A stretch of DNA of 64,000 bases from positions 105,432 through 169,431 of the forward strand of contig NZ_CH672414.1 of NCBI RefSeq assembly GCF_000152785.1. The letters run 5' to 3'. Below are positions 41,857-50,690 of this stretch, piece after piece; within the stretch, counting starts at the first letter, position 1, and each line of letters starts with the position of its first letter. Source of the stretch: Yoonia vestfoldensis SKA53 (lineage in GTDB: Bacteria; Pseudomonadota; Alphaproteobacteria; Rhodobacterales; Rhodobacteraceae). A program made the translations under genes and the position numbers. Below the pieces are notes generated by a model. It was not told the origin of the DNA. It did no database searches and saw only the letters and a program-made list of their open reading frames with translations.

Positions 41857-43425
41857 TCATCCCTCGTGATCGTTTTTTGGCTTTGGCGAGGTTTTCAAAA
41901 GGTTCGTGTCAATTTCGACACCTATGTTCTTGCCAAGTTTTTTCAGGGCGGGCAGCGAAACGGCCATATCCATAATCGCATCGACCGTCTGGTTGATCGG
42001 TGATGTCGGCCCATCTCCACCTTTGCGGTCCAGGCCGCTGATCTGGTTGATCGAAATGCCGGTAATCTTTTCTGCCGGCTTTACCATTTCGGCCAATATC
42101 TTGGGCAGGGCTTGAAGGCGCGCCAGTTCTACTTCCATGGCGACCTGCGCTTCGGAGCGCGCATTCTCGGCTTGAATCTGCGCCAGCCTTGCTTCGGTTT
42201 CGGCCAGTTTCATTGCTTTGAGCGCTTCGGCCTCTTCACGTTTTGCAGCCGTCTTGTCCGCGGCGGTCGCCTTGTCGCTTGCTGCGGTGATTTTGGCGCG
42301 GACGGCTGCCGCTTCTGCCTGTTCTTGCGCGGCAAGCAAAGTCAACGCCTTGCGCCGCTCGGCTTCGGCCATTTGGCGGGCGGTTTGAACGGCCACTGAT
42401 GCCTTGACCGCATCAATGCGCGCGGTGTCAGCGTCGGCATGGGCGCGGCTTTCTTCCTGCGATTTGGCGGCAAACGAGATTGCGCGGTCCTGTTCTGCAA
42501 CTTCCAAAGCAAGGGCTTGCGCGATTTCGGCCCTCCGCAGGGTCAATTCCTTGGCGATATCCGCAGATGCAATATCTTGCTCCATCTGGATACGGGCCTG
42601 CGCGGCTGTCCGTTCGCTATTTGCTCTGCGCACGGCAATCTCGGAAATTTGCGCGGCCATCAGCGTTTCGACCTCTTGGGTCTGCGCGATTTCCGCACGC
42701 CGTTGTTCGAGGTCGATTTCGAGTTTGCGGCGTTCGGATTCCATTGCGGCGCGCGCAACGCTGACTTGACTGTCGCCTTCGATCTCGGCGCGTTCTTTCT
42801 TGGATTTGGCGATGACTTCGGCCAGTTTGCGCATGCCGACCGCGTTAAAGGCGTTGTTTTCGTCCAATGCTGCGAAAGGTGTCTGGTCAAGCGCAGTCAG
42901 CGACACTGAGTCAAGCTGCAAACCATAGTTGGCCAATGTGTCGGTCAGAGCGTCACGGACCTGCTTTACAAAGCTTGCGCGATTCTCATGAAGCTCATCC
43001 ATCGTCATCTGTGCCGCGACAGAGCGTAGAGCATCAATCATCATCCCGTCGATCAGGCTTTTGAGTTGGTCGGGCTGAAATACACGTTTGCCCAAGGTCT
43101 GCGCCGCACGCGTCACGGCATTATCGTTCGGGGTGACGCTTGCATAGAATTCGGCGCCGACATCCACCCGCAAACGATCCTTGGTGATCAGCGACGCTTC
43201 GCCAGAGCGCGCAACATCCATGCGCAATGTTTGCATGTTCACGCGGTTGATCTCGTGAAAGAAGGGGATCGCCAGCGCGCCGCCGTCGATGACAACGCGC
43301 CTGCCACCAAGCCCCGTCCGGACAAGTGCCACTTCGTTTGTCGCGCGTTGATAGAAGGACGCAGCCAAAGCGATGAAAATTGCCGCAACGATGACAATGA
43401 CGATAATCCAACCCAGTGCAGACAT
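41857..43425 (-). CDS. Flotillin-like SPFH-domain protein
   Basis: A 522-residue membrane-associated scaffold. Residues 5-24 are an N-terminal anchor (GWIIVIVIVAAIFIALA). The SPFH/band-7 domain spans about 30-190 (VALVRTGLGGRRVVIDGGAL, LRVDVGAEFYASV). A long Ala/Glu/Arg-rich coiled coil (about 195-430) follows, and a conserved C-terminal part (ALPKILAEMVKPAEKI, then GISINQISGLD). YqiK-type flotillins organise membrane microdomains; no cargo can be named here. A NfeD-like partner, often adjacent, is absent. It lies just downstream of the SDR gene on the same strand, with a 13-bp gap. Confidence 0.88.
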   Translation of the reverse strand: MSALGWIIVIVIVAAIFIALAASFYQRATNEVALVRTGLGGRRVVIDGGALAIPFFHEINRVNMQTLRMDVARSGEASLITKDRLRVDVGAEFYASVTPNDNAVTRAAQTLGKRVFQPDQLKSLIDGMMIDALRSVAAQMTMDELHENRASFVKQVRDALTDTLANYGLQLDSVSLTALDQTPFAALDENNAFNAVGMRKLAEVIAKSKKERAEIEGDSQVSVARAAMESERRKLEIDLEQRRAEIAQTQEVETLMAAQISEIAVRRANSERTAAQARIQMEQDIASADIAKELTLRRAEIAQALALEVAEQDRAISFAAKSQEESRAHADADTARIDAVKASVAVQTARQMAEAERRKALTLLAAQEQAEAAAVRAKITAASDKATAADKTAAKREEAEALKAMKLAETEARLAQIQAENARSEAQVAMEVELARLQALPKILAEMVKPAEKITGISINQISGLDRKGGDGPTSPINQTVDAIMDMAVSLPALKKLGKNIGVEIDTNLLKTSPKPKNDHEG

Positions 43426-43438
43426 GAGTTGCCCTCCC

Positions 43439-44245
43439 TTATGATGACAGCCCGTGCATCTCGCACAGGATGTTTGATGACATACCGCCGTCGGCGGGAA
43501 TATTTGTGCCGCGTATCCATGTCGTCATGTCTGACAGCAGGAACGCAACGATGGGCGCAAGGTCTTGTGGTGTGCCGGGACGGTCCATGATCCGTGCGTC
43601 TTCCTCGGCGCGCGCGCCCAGTGTTTCGAGGAAATCCCCTAGGATGGGTGTATCAACGGGACCGGGGCTGACCGCATTCATCCGGATGCCACGATCACGC
43701 CAGGTCCATCGGTTCTGCATCGTCCAGGCGATCAGAGCCTCTTTGGAGAAAAAATAACTCCGACCGCCTTCATTCGTGATTTGATGATCCACGGCAAAGC
43801 GCGCGGCATCGTCAACATGAACGTCCTCGCTGGCGCGAATGGCGTGAACGGCGTCGGGCCAGCCAAAGCCTGCGAGCGACGCCAGATTGACGATGCTGGC
43901 CCCGTCGTTCAGTTTCGGTATCAATCCCAGTGTCAGATGTTTCAATCCAAAGAGATTGACCGCCACCACCTTATCGGCAGGGGCGGTGGGCGGCAGGCCT
44001 GCAATATTGGCGATGCCGTCGATCCCTTTGGGAAGGACGTCAATCAGCGCATCGATTGTCGCGCCATCGGACAGATCGGCGCGATAGAATTCTTCGACAT
44101 GATCAAAACGTTTGGTCACATCAATGCCAAGCACTCTTGCACCCATTGCGCTACAGACCCGCGCCGTCTCTTGTCCGATACCAGAGGCGGATCCTGTCAC
44201 AACAATCGTCTTGCCCTTCAACAAAGGCGCACGTTCCCAGCTCAT
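43439..44245 (-). CDS. Coniferyl-alcohol-dehydrogenase-like SDR
   Basis: A 268-residue short-chain dehydrogenase. The NAD site is TGSASGIG near the N-terminus, the structural NIAGLPPTAPA takes the NNAG position, and the catalytic Tyr/Lys pair is in YFFSK. Across its length it resembles CalA of Pseudomonas (GKTIVVTGSASGIGQETARV and the C-terminal RGTNIPADGGMSSN), which oxidises coniferyl alcohol to coniferyl aldehyde. It starts 1 bp after the aldehyde dehydrogenase gene, so alcohol and aldehyde oxidation appear paired. The actual alcohol is inferred. Confidence 0.8.
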   Translation of the reverse strand: MSWERAPLLKGKTIVVTGSASGIGQETARVCSAMGARVLGIDVTKRFDHVEEFYRADLSDGATIDALIDVLPKGIDGIANIAGLPPTAPADKVVAVNLFGLKHLTLGLIPKLNDGASIVNLASLAGFGWPDAVHAIRASEDVHVDDAARFAVDHQITNEGGRSYFFSKEALIAWTMQNRWTWRDRGIRMNAVSPGPVDTPILGDFLETLGARAEEDARIMDRPGTPQDLAPIVAFLLSDMTTWIRGTNIPADGGMSSNILCEMHGLSS

Positions 44246-44246
44246 G

Positions 44247-45713
44247 TCAAAACACGGCAGGGAAGGGGCGCCCACCACGGTCGAGCGTGATCCAGCGCGT
44301 TTCGGTAAAGGTTTCCATCGACCACTTTCCTCCGTGCTTGCCGACCCCCGAAGCTTTGCTGCCACCGAAAGGGACGTGCGGTTCGTCATTTACCGACGAG
44401 CAATTCACATGGCACATGCCGGTTTCAAGCTTGCGCGACATTTCAAGCGCGCGGTTTTCATCGGCGGTGATGATGCCAGCGCTGAGCCCGTATTCGGTGT
44501 CGTTGTTCAGTGCTATCGCCTCGGCGTCCGTGCGGAACGGGACGACCACGGCGACCGGGCCAAAGGTTTCATCCTGCCAGACGGCCATATCAGGTGTGAC
44601 ATTGATCAAGATTGTCGGTTCGACGAACCGGTCCCAGACCCTGCCTCCCAAGACCGCTTTGGCACCTTTGGCCAATGCGTCTTCGATCTGAAACTTGACG
44701 CGCTCGACTTGGCGATCGTTGATCAGCGGTCCGATCACATTCGACTTGTCTGCGGTATCTCCGGTTTTCAGCTTGGCCGCGCGGGCAACGAACTGGCGCA
44801 GAAAATCGGCATATATGTTTTCGTGAACCAGCACCTTTTCCACTGACATGCAGATTTGGCCCTGATGCATGAAACTGCCAAAGCTTGCAGCAGAGGTCGC
44901 CCTGTCCATATCCGCGTCTTCGAGCACGATTAAACTGTCCTTGCCGCCCAGTTCGACGCAAGCCTTCTTGAGATGGGCACCGGCCTTGGCGGCGATCTGG
45001 CGTCCAACGGGGGTAGATCCGGTGAAAGAGACACCCTTCACCATCGGATTTTCAACCAGTTCGTCGCCCATCTCGGCCACGCGATCGCGCGAGCAGGTGA
45101 CAACGTTGAAAACACCTTTCGGGATGCCTGCCTCTTCCATTATTTCCGCAAAAAACAGGCCTCCAGCGTAAGGTGTGTCTTCTGATGGTTTGAGCACGAT
45201 CGTGTTGCCCGCAGCCAGTGGAAAGGCAAATCCGCGTGACGTCAAAATGCCGGGCATGTTCCATGGGCTAATCACGGTCACAACGCCCATCGGGACGCGC
45301 TGTACCATCGAAATCTTGCCGTGCTGCGAGGGCAGCATTTCGCCAACCGCGTTATAGCACATGGCCGCCGCAGCCCTGAAAACCTCGGGGACATAACCGG
45401 CCTCAAACATGCCCTTGCCGAACCATCCTCCGCCTTCGGCTTGGGCGGCCGCGACGAAATCCATCTTGCGGGCTTCCCAGATGTCGGCGGCCTTTAGCAA
45501 TATTCTGGCACGATCCTGAAAGTGCAGCGCTGCCCAAGCCGGAAAGGCCGCTTGGGCGGCGCTGATCGCATCGCGCGCCTCGGTGCGTCCGCCATCGGGT
45601 ACTTGCGCCCAGACAGCACCGGTTGACGGGTTGATATCGTCAAACATCTGCCCTGATGAAACCCAGTTTCCACCAATATACATGCCTTTGACCAAAGAGT
45701 GTGAATCGAGCAT
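44247..45713 (-). CDS. Vanillin/aryl-aldehyde dehydrogenase-like protein
   Basis: A 488-residue NAD(P)-dependent aldehyde dehydrogenase. The catalytic glutamate lies in CVELGGKDSLIVLEDAD and the nucleophilic cysteine in FMHQGQICMS. The MGVVTVISPWNMPGILTSRG segment and the C-terminal NDEPHVPFGGSKASGVG resemble vanillin and coniferyl-aldehyde dehydrogenases. ATG 45713 (MLDSHSLVKGMYIGGNWV) gives the normal family N-terminus and lies 1 bp from the LivF stop. It probably oxidises the aldehyde made by the neighbouring SDR to the acid. Confidence 0.83.
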   Translation of the reverse strand: MLDSHSLVKGMYIGGNWVSSGQMFDDINPSTGAVWAQVPDGGRTEARDAISAAQAAFPAWAALHFQDRARILLKAADIWEARKMDFVAAAQAEGGGWFGKGMFEAGYVPEVFRAAAAMCYNAVGEMLPSQHGKISMVQRVPMGVVTVISPWNMPGILTSRGFAFPLAAGNTIVLKPSEDTPYAGGLFFAEIMEEAGIPKGVFNVVTCSRDRVAEMGDELVENPMVKGVSFTGSTPVGRQIAAKAGAHLKKACVELGGKDSLIVLEDADMDRATSAASFGSFMHQGQICMSVEKVLVHENIYADFLRQFVARAAKLKTGDTADKSNVIGPLINDRQVERVKFQIEDALAKGAKAVLGGRVWDRFVEPTILINVTPDMAVWQDETFGPVAVVVPFRTDAEAIALNNDTEYGLSAGIITADENRALEMSRKLETGMCHVNCSSVNDEPHVPFGGSKASGVGKHGGKWSMETFTETRWITLDRGGRPFPAVF

Positions 45714-45714
45714 C

Positions 45715-46860
45715 CTATTTCCTTTCAAAACCGTTGCCATCAGGCTGTCTGCGATAAACCTCGACACGTGGCGCGCGGTAAACTTCAATGACCGGACAAG
45801 GCTTTGCCTCTGGCGACCGGTCGAGGCTGGGTGGGATCGACTGGCGGTGCGTCAAAAGCTGTGGCTTGGGGCGTTTGCGGGCGTTGATCGCGCCGCTTTC
45901 GATCTGTGCAAGGGCTGCGGCAAGTCGATCACTTGGCACCACGACCTTGGTTTGGTGGCTGGTCGAGGGGCGCTTTTGGGCGTTCGCGCTGACACTTTGA
46001 CTGCTGGCGGCCGCAACCAGATCAGCCACTGATCGACCCAAGATCGCATCCGCAGATTGTGTTTTCTGACTGCGCGGCCTGATCGTGAACGACTCTGACC
46101 CGGTATCGGGTATCGTCGTCGTTGCAGATACTTTTGCAGCGGGTTCGCTGCTGCCCACACCCAGATAGGCCGCCTGGACAGCAGGGTCACGCATCAGGTT
46201 TGCAGCGCTGTCTTCATGCACCACACGCGCGTTTTCAATCAGATAGCCCCTGTCCGCAATTGCAAGAGATTGTTTGGCGTTCTGTTCGACCATCAACACC
46301 CCGATACCAAGGTCTTTGACCCTTGCAAGATTTTGGAACAGCTCTTTGGAGAGCAACGGCGATAGCCCGAGCGAGGGTTCGTCCAGTGTCAGGATCGTCG
46401 GGTTCGACATCATCGCGCGACCGATCGCAACCATTTGCTGTTCGCCACCTGACATTGTTCCAACAATCTGTTTGGTGCGCTCGCTTAGCTTGGGGAAAAG
46501 GGTAAAGACCCGTTCGAGCGTCACTCTTTCGTCCTCACGCGCCCTTGCCGAATACGCCCCAAGTGTCAGGTTTTCGCGCACCGACAGATCAGGGAAAACA
46601 CCACGGCCTTCTGGCACCAGAGCAAGGCCGACATCGACGATTTTGTTTGCGGGCAGGCCCAGAAGATCGGTTCCTTCCAAGCGGATTTCGCCTGCAACAA
46701 CGCCCTCGCAAATGCCACTGGCCGCTTTGAGCAACGTAGATTTGCCTGCCCCGTTTGCGCCCAAAATAACGACGATTTCGCCTTTCGAGACCTTGACCGA
46801 CGCATTTTCCAGTGCGCGGTGTTGTCCATAGCTAACGGTGACGTTGTTAAGCTCAAGCAT
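45715..46860 (-). CDS. livF: LivF-type ABC ATPase with long C-terminal extension
   Basis: A 381-residue protein. Residues 1-235 are a normal LivF ATPase: Walker A GANGAGKS, signature MSGGEQQMVAIGRAM, Walker B ILTLDEPSLGLSP. About 145 further residues follow, rich in Ser, Ala, Pro and basic residues and ending with two similar words, PVIEVYRAP and RVEVYRRQP. LivF is normally near 235 residues, so this tail is unusual. It looks disordered and has no family I know. Its start overlaps the livG stop by 8 bp and its stop is 1 bp before the aldehyde dehydrogenase gene. Confidence 0.88.
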   Translation of the reverse strand: MLELNNVTVSYGQHRALENASVKVSKGEIVVILGANGAGKSTLLKAASGICEGVVAGEIRLEGTDLLGLPANKIVDVGLALVPEGRGVFPDLSVRENLTLGAYSARAREDERVTLERVFTLFPKLSERTKQIVGTMSGGEQQMVAIGRAMMSNPTILTLDEPSLGLSPLLSKELFQNLARVKDLGIGVLMVEQNAKQSLAIADRGYLIENARVVHEDSAANLMRDPAVQAAYLGVGSSEPAAKVSATTTIPDTGSESFTIRPRSQKTQSADAILGRSVADLVAAASSQSVSANAQKRPSTSHQTKVVVPSDRLAAALAQIESGAINARKRPKPQLLTHRQSIPPSLDRSPEAKPCPVIEVYRAPRVEVYRRQPDGNGFERK

Positions 46861-47584
46861 CGTCGTCTCCCAAATAGGCGGTGATGACTTTCTTGTCGGA
46901 CAGAACCTGTGTTGGTGTGCCTTCCGCGATCTTGGTGCCGGCAGCCATCACGACGCAGCGGTCACACAGTGACCTGATCGCATCCATCACATGTTCCACC
47001 AGAATGATTGTGCGGCCTTCATCCCTCAGCGATTTGATCAGGTTTATCCCGATCTGAAGTTCCGTCGGGTTCAAACCCGCCAGCCATTCATCCAGCAAAA
47101 GCACTTTTGGATCGCTTGCCAGCGTGCGGGCCAGCTCAACGCGTTTGGTGTCGATATAGGTCAGTTGGCCCAAAGACATATCGCCTTTGCCGCCAAGCCC
47201 CACTCTTTCCAGCAATTTTTCCGCATGTTCGTTGGCGTCATGTCCCCAGCGGCGACGGTGGCCAAAGACTGCGCCAACAACAACGTTGTCACGCACGTTC
47301 ATTGATGGCAGCAGCCGAACAAGCTGGAACGTCCTGCTGACACCCTTGCGGTTGATTGTTTGTGCCGGCAGGCCGGAAATACGGCTGCCCCAGAGCGACA
47401 CATTTCCCGCCGTAAGGGGCAGCGCACCCGAAATCAGGTTCAAGGTTGTTGATTTGCCCGAACCATTTGGCCCCAGAAGCCCAACAACTTCATGTTCGGC
47501 CACGTCGAAATTCATGGCGTTGACCGCAACCAGACCGCCAAAACGTTTTGTCACGCCGCGAAGCGAAAGGACATGATTGGTCAT
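46853..47584 (-). CDS. livG: LivG-type branched-chain ABC ATPase
   Basis: A 243-residue ATPase. Walker A is GPNGSGKS, and the family's variant signature is LGQLTYIDTKRVELARTLA (S-x-G-Q replaced by L-G-Q-L). Walker B is VLLLDEWLAGLNP, with W instead of the usual P after E. The C-terminal IAEGTPTQVLSDKKVITAYLG is typical LivG. It pairs with LivF on the cytoplasmic side of the LivHM permease. Confidence 0.87.
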   Translation of the reverse strand: MTNHVLSLRGVTKRFGGLVAVNAMNFDVAEHEVVGLLGPNGSGKSTTLNLISGALPLTAGNVSLWGSRISGLPAQTINRKGVSRTFQLVRLLPSMNVRDNVVVGAVFGHRRRWGHDANEHAEKLLERVGLGGKGDMSLGQLTYIDTKRVELARTLASDPKVLLLDEWLAGLNPTELQIGINLIKSLRDEGRTIILVEHVMDAIRSLCDRCVVMAAGTKIAEGTPTQVLSDKKVITAYLGDDDA

Positions 47585-47585
47585 A

Positions 47586-48521
47586 TTACGTCACCTCATT
47601 CGCTTTGGTACGGTGCAAGACTTTGTCCAGCAGACCCACAAAACCGTTTGGAAGAAGATAGACGATCACAAGAAATGCAACGCCGATGACCAAGGTCGTC
47701 TGATTGGGGAAGTTGGACGACACAGTTTCCAGCAAGAACGTGAACGGGATCACCCCGACCACTGGCCCCCAAAGCCGTGACGCCCCCCCCAGCAGGGCCA
47801 TGATCACGACCTGAAATGACAGGATTGGCGCAAAAGCAAGCGACGGTTCGATATAGACATAGCGTGGCGCAAGGATGGCGCCGGTCATCGCCGCCACAGC
47901 GCCCGGCACCATGAACAAGAGAATTTTTGCACGGGCTGTATTGATGCCAGAATGCGCTGCAACAATTTCGTCATCCCCGATAATGCGAAGTGCAAAGCCA
48001 AGGCGGGACCGCCCGATCAGCCAACCTGTCAAAAAGACAGCCGCACAAAGACCCAAAAGCCACCAATAGATTCCGGCTTCATCAAGATCCGTTAGGACGT
48101 AAAGGCCTTTCTGGCCGGTGTTATTTTGCACCCATGTGATGACCTGGCGCACAAGCTCTGCCAGGCCAAGCGTAAAGATCACGAAATAGACGCCTGACAG
48201 CCGCAAAGTCGCAAGCCCGACAAGAGCGGCAAGTCCTGCGCCGATCAGGCCCGCAAGGCCGACCAGCGCCCAGAAAGGAAGCGTCTCAATCCCCAATCCG
48301 GTCACATAAGTCCCGACGCCGAAAAAGGCAGCGGTCGCCAAGCTGATGTAATGCGTCGGTCCCGAAAACAGCGCCCAGGAGGTTGCAAGCGCGGTAAACA
48401 TCGCAATCGTGACACCAAGCCCAAGCCAATACCCGGTATCCGCGAAAGGCAGCAAGGCGCAGACGCCAAAGCCGAGCGTTGCGAGAAGCACGTTTCGTGT
48501 ATCTGTTCCCGTCAGGCTCAT
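47586..48521 (-). CDS. livM: LivM-type branched-chain ABC permease
   Basis: A 311-residue permease with many spans. The LivM landmarks are GPTHYISLATAAFFGVGTYV, LRLSGVYFVIFTLGLAELVR and GRSRLGFALRIIGDDEIVAAHSGI (in pieces). Its start overlaps the livH stop as ATGA (48518-48521) and it ends 1 bp before livG. Confidence 0.9.
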   Translation of the reverse strand: MSLTGTDTRNVLLATLGFGVCALLPFADTGYWLGLGVTIAMFTALATSWALFSGPTHYISLATAAFFGVGTYVTGLGIETLPFWALVGLAGLIGAGLAALVGLATLRLSGVYFVIFTLGLAELVRQVITWVQNNTGQKGLYVLTDLDEAGIYWWLLGLCAAVFLTGWLIGRSRLGFALRIIGDDEIVAAHSGINTARAKILLFMVPGAVAAMTGAILAPRYVYIEPSLAFAPILSFQVVIMALLGGASRLWGPVVGVIPFTFLLETVSSNFPNQTTLVIGVAFLVIVYLLPNGFVGLLDKVLHRTKANEVT

Positions 48522-49384
48522 GTCACTTTCTTTCCGAACAGGCCCTGCGGGCGGAACAACAAAATCCCCAAAAACATCACATAGGCAGCGGCAAGCGTCA
48601 GCCCCGGGTCAAGCAGACTGGCGACAACCGTTTCAAGAACGCCAAGCAGCAAGGCGGCGACAATTGTCCCGCGAACATCGCCAACACCACCCATAATGAC
48701 GATAATCAACGCCTTGAGCGTGAAGACGACACCTGTTGACGCATCAAGCGTCAGGTAGGTCGAGATGAGCGCACCACCCACGGCCGTCACAGCCCCGCCA
48801 AGCGCAAAGGCCAAAGCCGAGAGGTTTTTTACATCAATTCCGACCAATCGGGCAGATGCGGGCGCAGTGGCGATCGCGCGGATCGCCAGCCCTGCACGCG
48901 AGCGGTTCAGCCATAAATAGAGCGCCCCGCATATCACAACGGCCATGACAAACGATAGCACGCGGTTTGCACCATATGTATTGCCCAGCAACTCCACCGG
49001 AACCGCCAGGAAACTGTAGGAAAAGTAATCACCGCCAAAAAAGCTCAGCATCAGGCCGACGCCGATAAAGGACAGACCGAAAGTGGCAAGAATGCTGTCC
49101 CGTTCCAACTGGCCACGGTTCTTGGCGCGACTAACCAAGGGTTGCAGCATCAAGACATAAATCAGCCAATTCAAACCAAAGGCGATCGGGGCGACCACGA
49201 AAATCGTCAGGACCGGGCTTAACTGCGTGGATGTATATGCGATGAAAGCAAAATAGCCCCCAGCGACCAAGACCTCGCCATTGGCAAGATTCATGATCCG
49301 TGCGACGCCGTATTGCAGGTTAAGTCCCATCGCAATCAACGCATATGTGCCGCCCAACAAGATGCCAGTGATCAGAATGTCCAA
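48518..49384 (-). CDS. livH: LivH-type branched-chain ABC permease
   Basis: A 288-residue permease if the TTG at 49384 is the start. That codon follows AAAGGGAA and begins the family N-terminus (LDILITGILLGGTYALIAMG). An ATG-like start further upstream at 49525 would add 47 hydrophilic residues and is rejected. Other landmarks are GVARIMNLANGEVLVAGGYF and RAIATAPASARLVGIDVKNL. It follows the binding-protein gene by 56 bp. Confidence 0.88.
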   Translation of the reverse strand: MDILITGILLGGTYALIAMGLNLQYGVARIMNLANGEVLVAGGYFAFIAYTSTQLSPVLTIFVVAPIAFGLNWLIYVLMLQPLVSRAKNRGQLERDSILATFGLSFIGVGLMLSFFGGDYFSYSFLAVPVELLGNTYGANRVLSFVMAVVICGALYLWLNRSRAGLAIRAIATAPASARLVGIDVKNLSALAFALGGAVTAVGGALISTYLTLDASTGVVFTLKALIIVIMGGVGDVRGTIVAALLLGVLETVVASLLDPGLTLAAAYVMFLGILLFRPQGLFGKKVT

Positions 49385-49440
49385 AGCGCAGTTCCCTTTG
49401 TTCGTCGGTGCGGGGTGGCGCGAACGCCACCCCTTTGGAA

Positions 49441-50640
49441 TTATTCCCAGCCGTCTTTCAAGATCACAGGCGATGTGCCATCGCGGCCCCGCGATGCAAC
49501 ACCCTTGAACACGCCGCCTTGCCACTGTCCGACTGTCCAGAAATCAGCATTCGAGTTGTTCTCATCAAAGCTGATTGGCCCGAGGATTGTATCAAATGAC
49601 GATTGCTTGAGATGCGCGGTTACCGCAGCGCGATCAAGGCCAACGGCTTCGATAGATTGCGCCAGGATTTCAAGCGATGCATATGTCGTCGCAGAGGCCC
49701 AATAGTCAGGCTTGGCGCCAGTCACGGCTTCATGCGCGGCAGCATATTCCATGAATGCGGGACTGTCGGGGTTCACGCCACCGGCACCCAACACACCCTC
49801 TGCAGCTGCACCGAAACGTGCTCCGTAGCTTGGGAAGGGGGTCGCAACAGCCGTGTAAAAGGCCTTCACGTCAAGGTTTTCGATCATCGCCTGTTCGGTC
49901 AGACCAAACGTATCGGGCGGATAGGACCATGCGACAAAGGCGTCAGGTGCGGCTGCTGCGGCCCCCTTGATCACAGGCGACAAATCCTGCGTCCCAAGCG
50001 GGTAGGATGTTTCATAGACAATTTCAAAACCGGCCGCTTCGAACAGAGGTCTGGCTGCTGTTGCCAACTCGATCCCGAAAGCATCGGCAACATTGACCAT
50101 CGCCACTTTGTCACCCATCTGGCCCGCATCACGCATATCGCTCAGAACTGCGACAACATCTGCGGCAAGCGCTGTGGTCGTACCCAATGTAAAGAACATG
50201 TTCGGGAATTGCGCGGCCAATTCAGGCTGCTGGTCGGTGATGGCCGACACAGCAATCTGAGGATAGCCGTAGCGATCAAACAGCGGTGCCGCGGCAAGGT
50301 TCAGGCCGGTGCCATAGGGGGCAATAATGAAATGTGCGTCGTCTTGTGTGGCCAAGCGCTGGACCGCTTTAATTGTCTCGCCTGGGTTGGTCTGATCATC
50401 ATACTCGATCAGTTCAATCAACATTTTCTCGCCATCGACCGTCAGGCCACCAGCGGCGTTCACCTGCTCTACCCAAAGATAGATTGATGGCCACTGGGTG
50501 ACTGTTGCCCCGCCGGCCAATGGGCCGGTTTTGGGTGCAACGGCACCGATGCGAATTGTGTCAGCATTTGCGGCATTGGCCGCCAAGGCGCTTGCGATTG
50601 TCAGAGCACTGACGAGTTTCAGGAATGGTCTGCGGTTCAT
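49441..50640 (-). CDS. LivK-like periplasmic binding protein
   Basis: A 399-residue binding protein of the leucine-binding type. The signal peptide starts at 50640 (MNRRPFLKLVSALTIASALA, ending ANAD). The mature part opens TIRIGAVAPKTGPLAGGATV and contains MLIELIEYDDQTNPGETIKA, the classic first-lobe pattern. Relatives of this class import aromatic acids and phenylpropanoids as well as amino acids. Being in one operon with aryl alcohol and aldehyde dehydrogenases, it is likely an aromatic-compound binder; this is inference. Confidence 0.85.
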   Translation of the reverse strand: MNRRPFLKLVSALTIASALAANAANADTIRIGAVAPKTGPLAGGATVTQWPSIYLWVEQVNAAGGLTVDGEKMLIELIEYDDQTNPGETIKAVQRLATQDDAHFIIAPYGTGLNLAAAPLFDRYGYPQIAVSAITDQQPELAAQFPNMFFTLGTTTALAADVVAVLSDMRDAGQMGDKVAMVNVADAFGIELATAARPLFEAAGFEIVYETSYPLGTQDLSPVIKGAAAAAPDAFVAWSYPPDTFGLTEQAMIENLDVKAFYTAVATPFPSYGARFGAAAEGVLGAGGVNPDSPAFMEYAAAHEAVTGAKPDYWASATTYASLEILAQSIEAVGLDRAAVTAHLKQSSFDTILGPISFDENNSNADFWTVGQWQGGVFKGVASRGRDGTSPVILKDGWE

Positions 50641-50690
50641 TGCGTATCCTCCGTTTGCAATTTGTGGCTTGGGCATTTGCCCGTCGTGGT

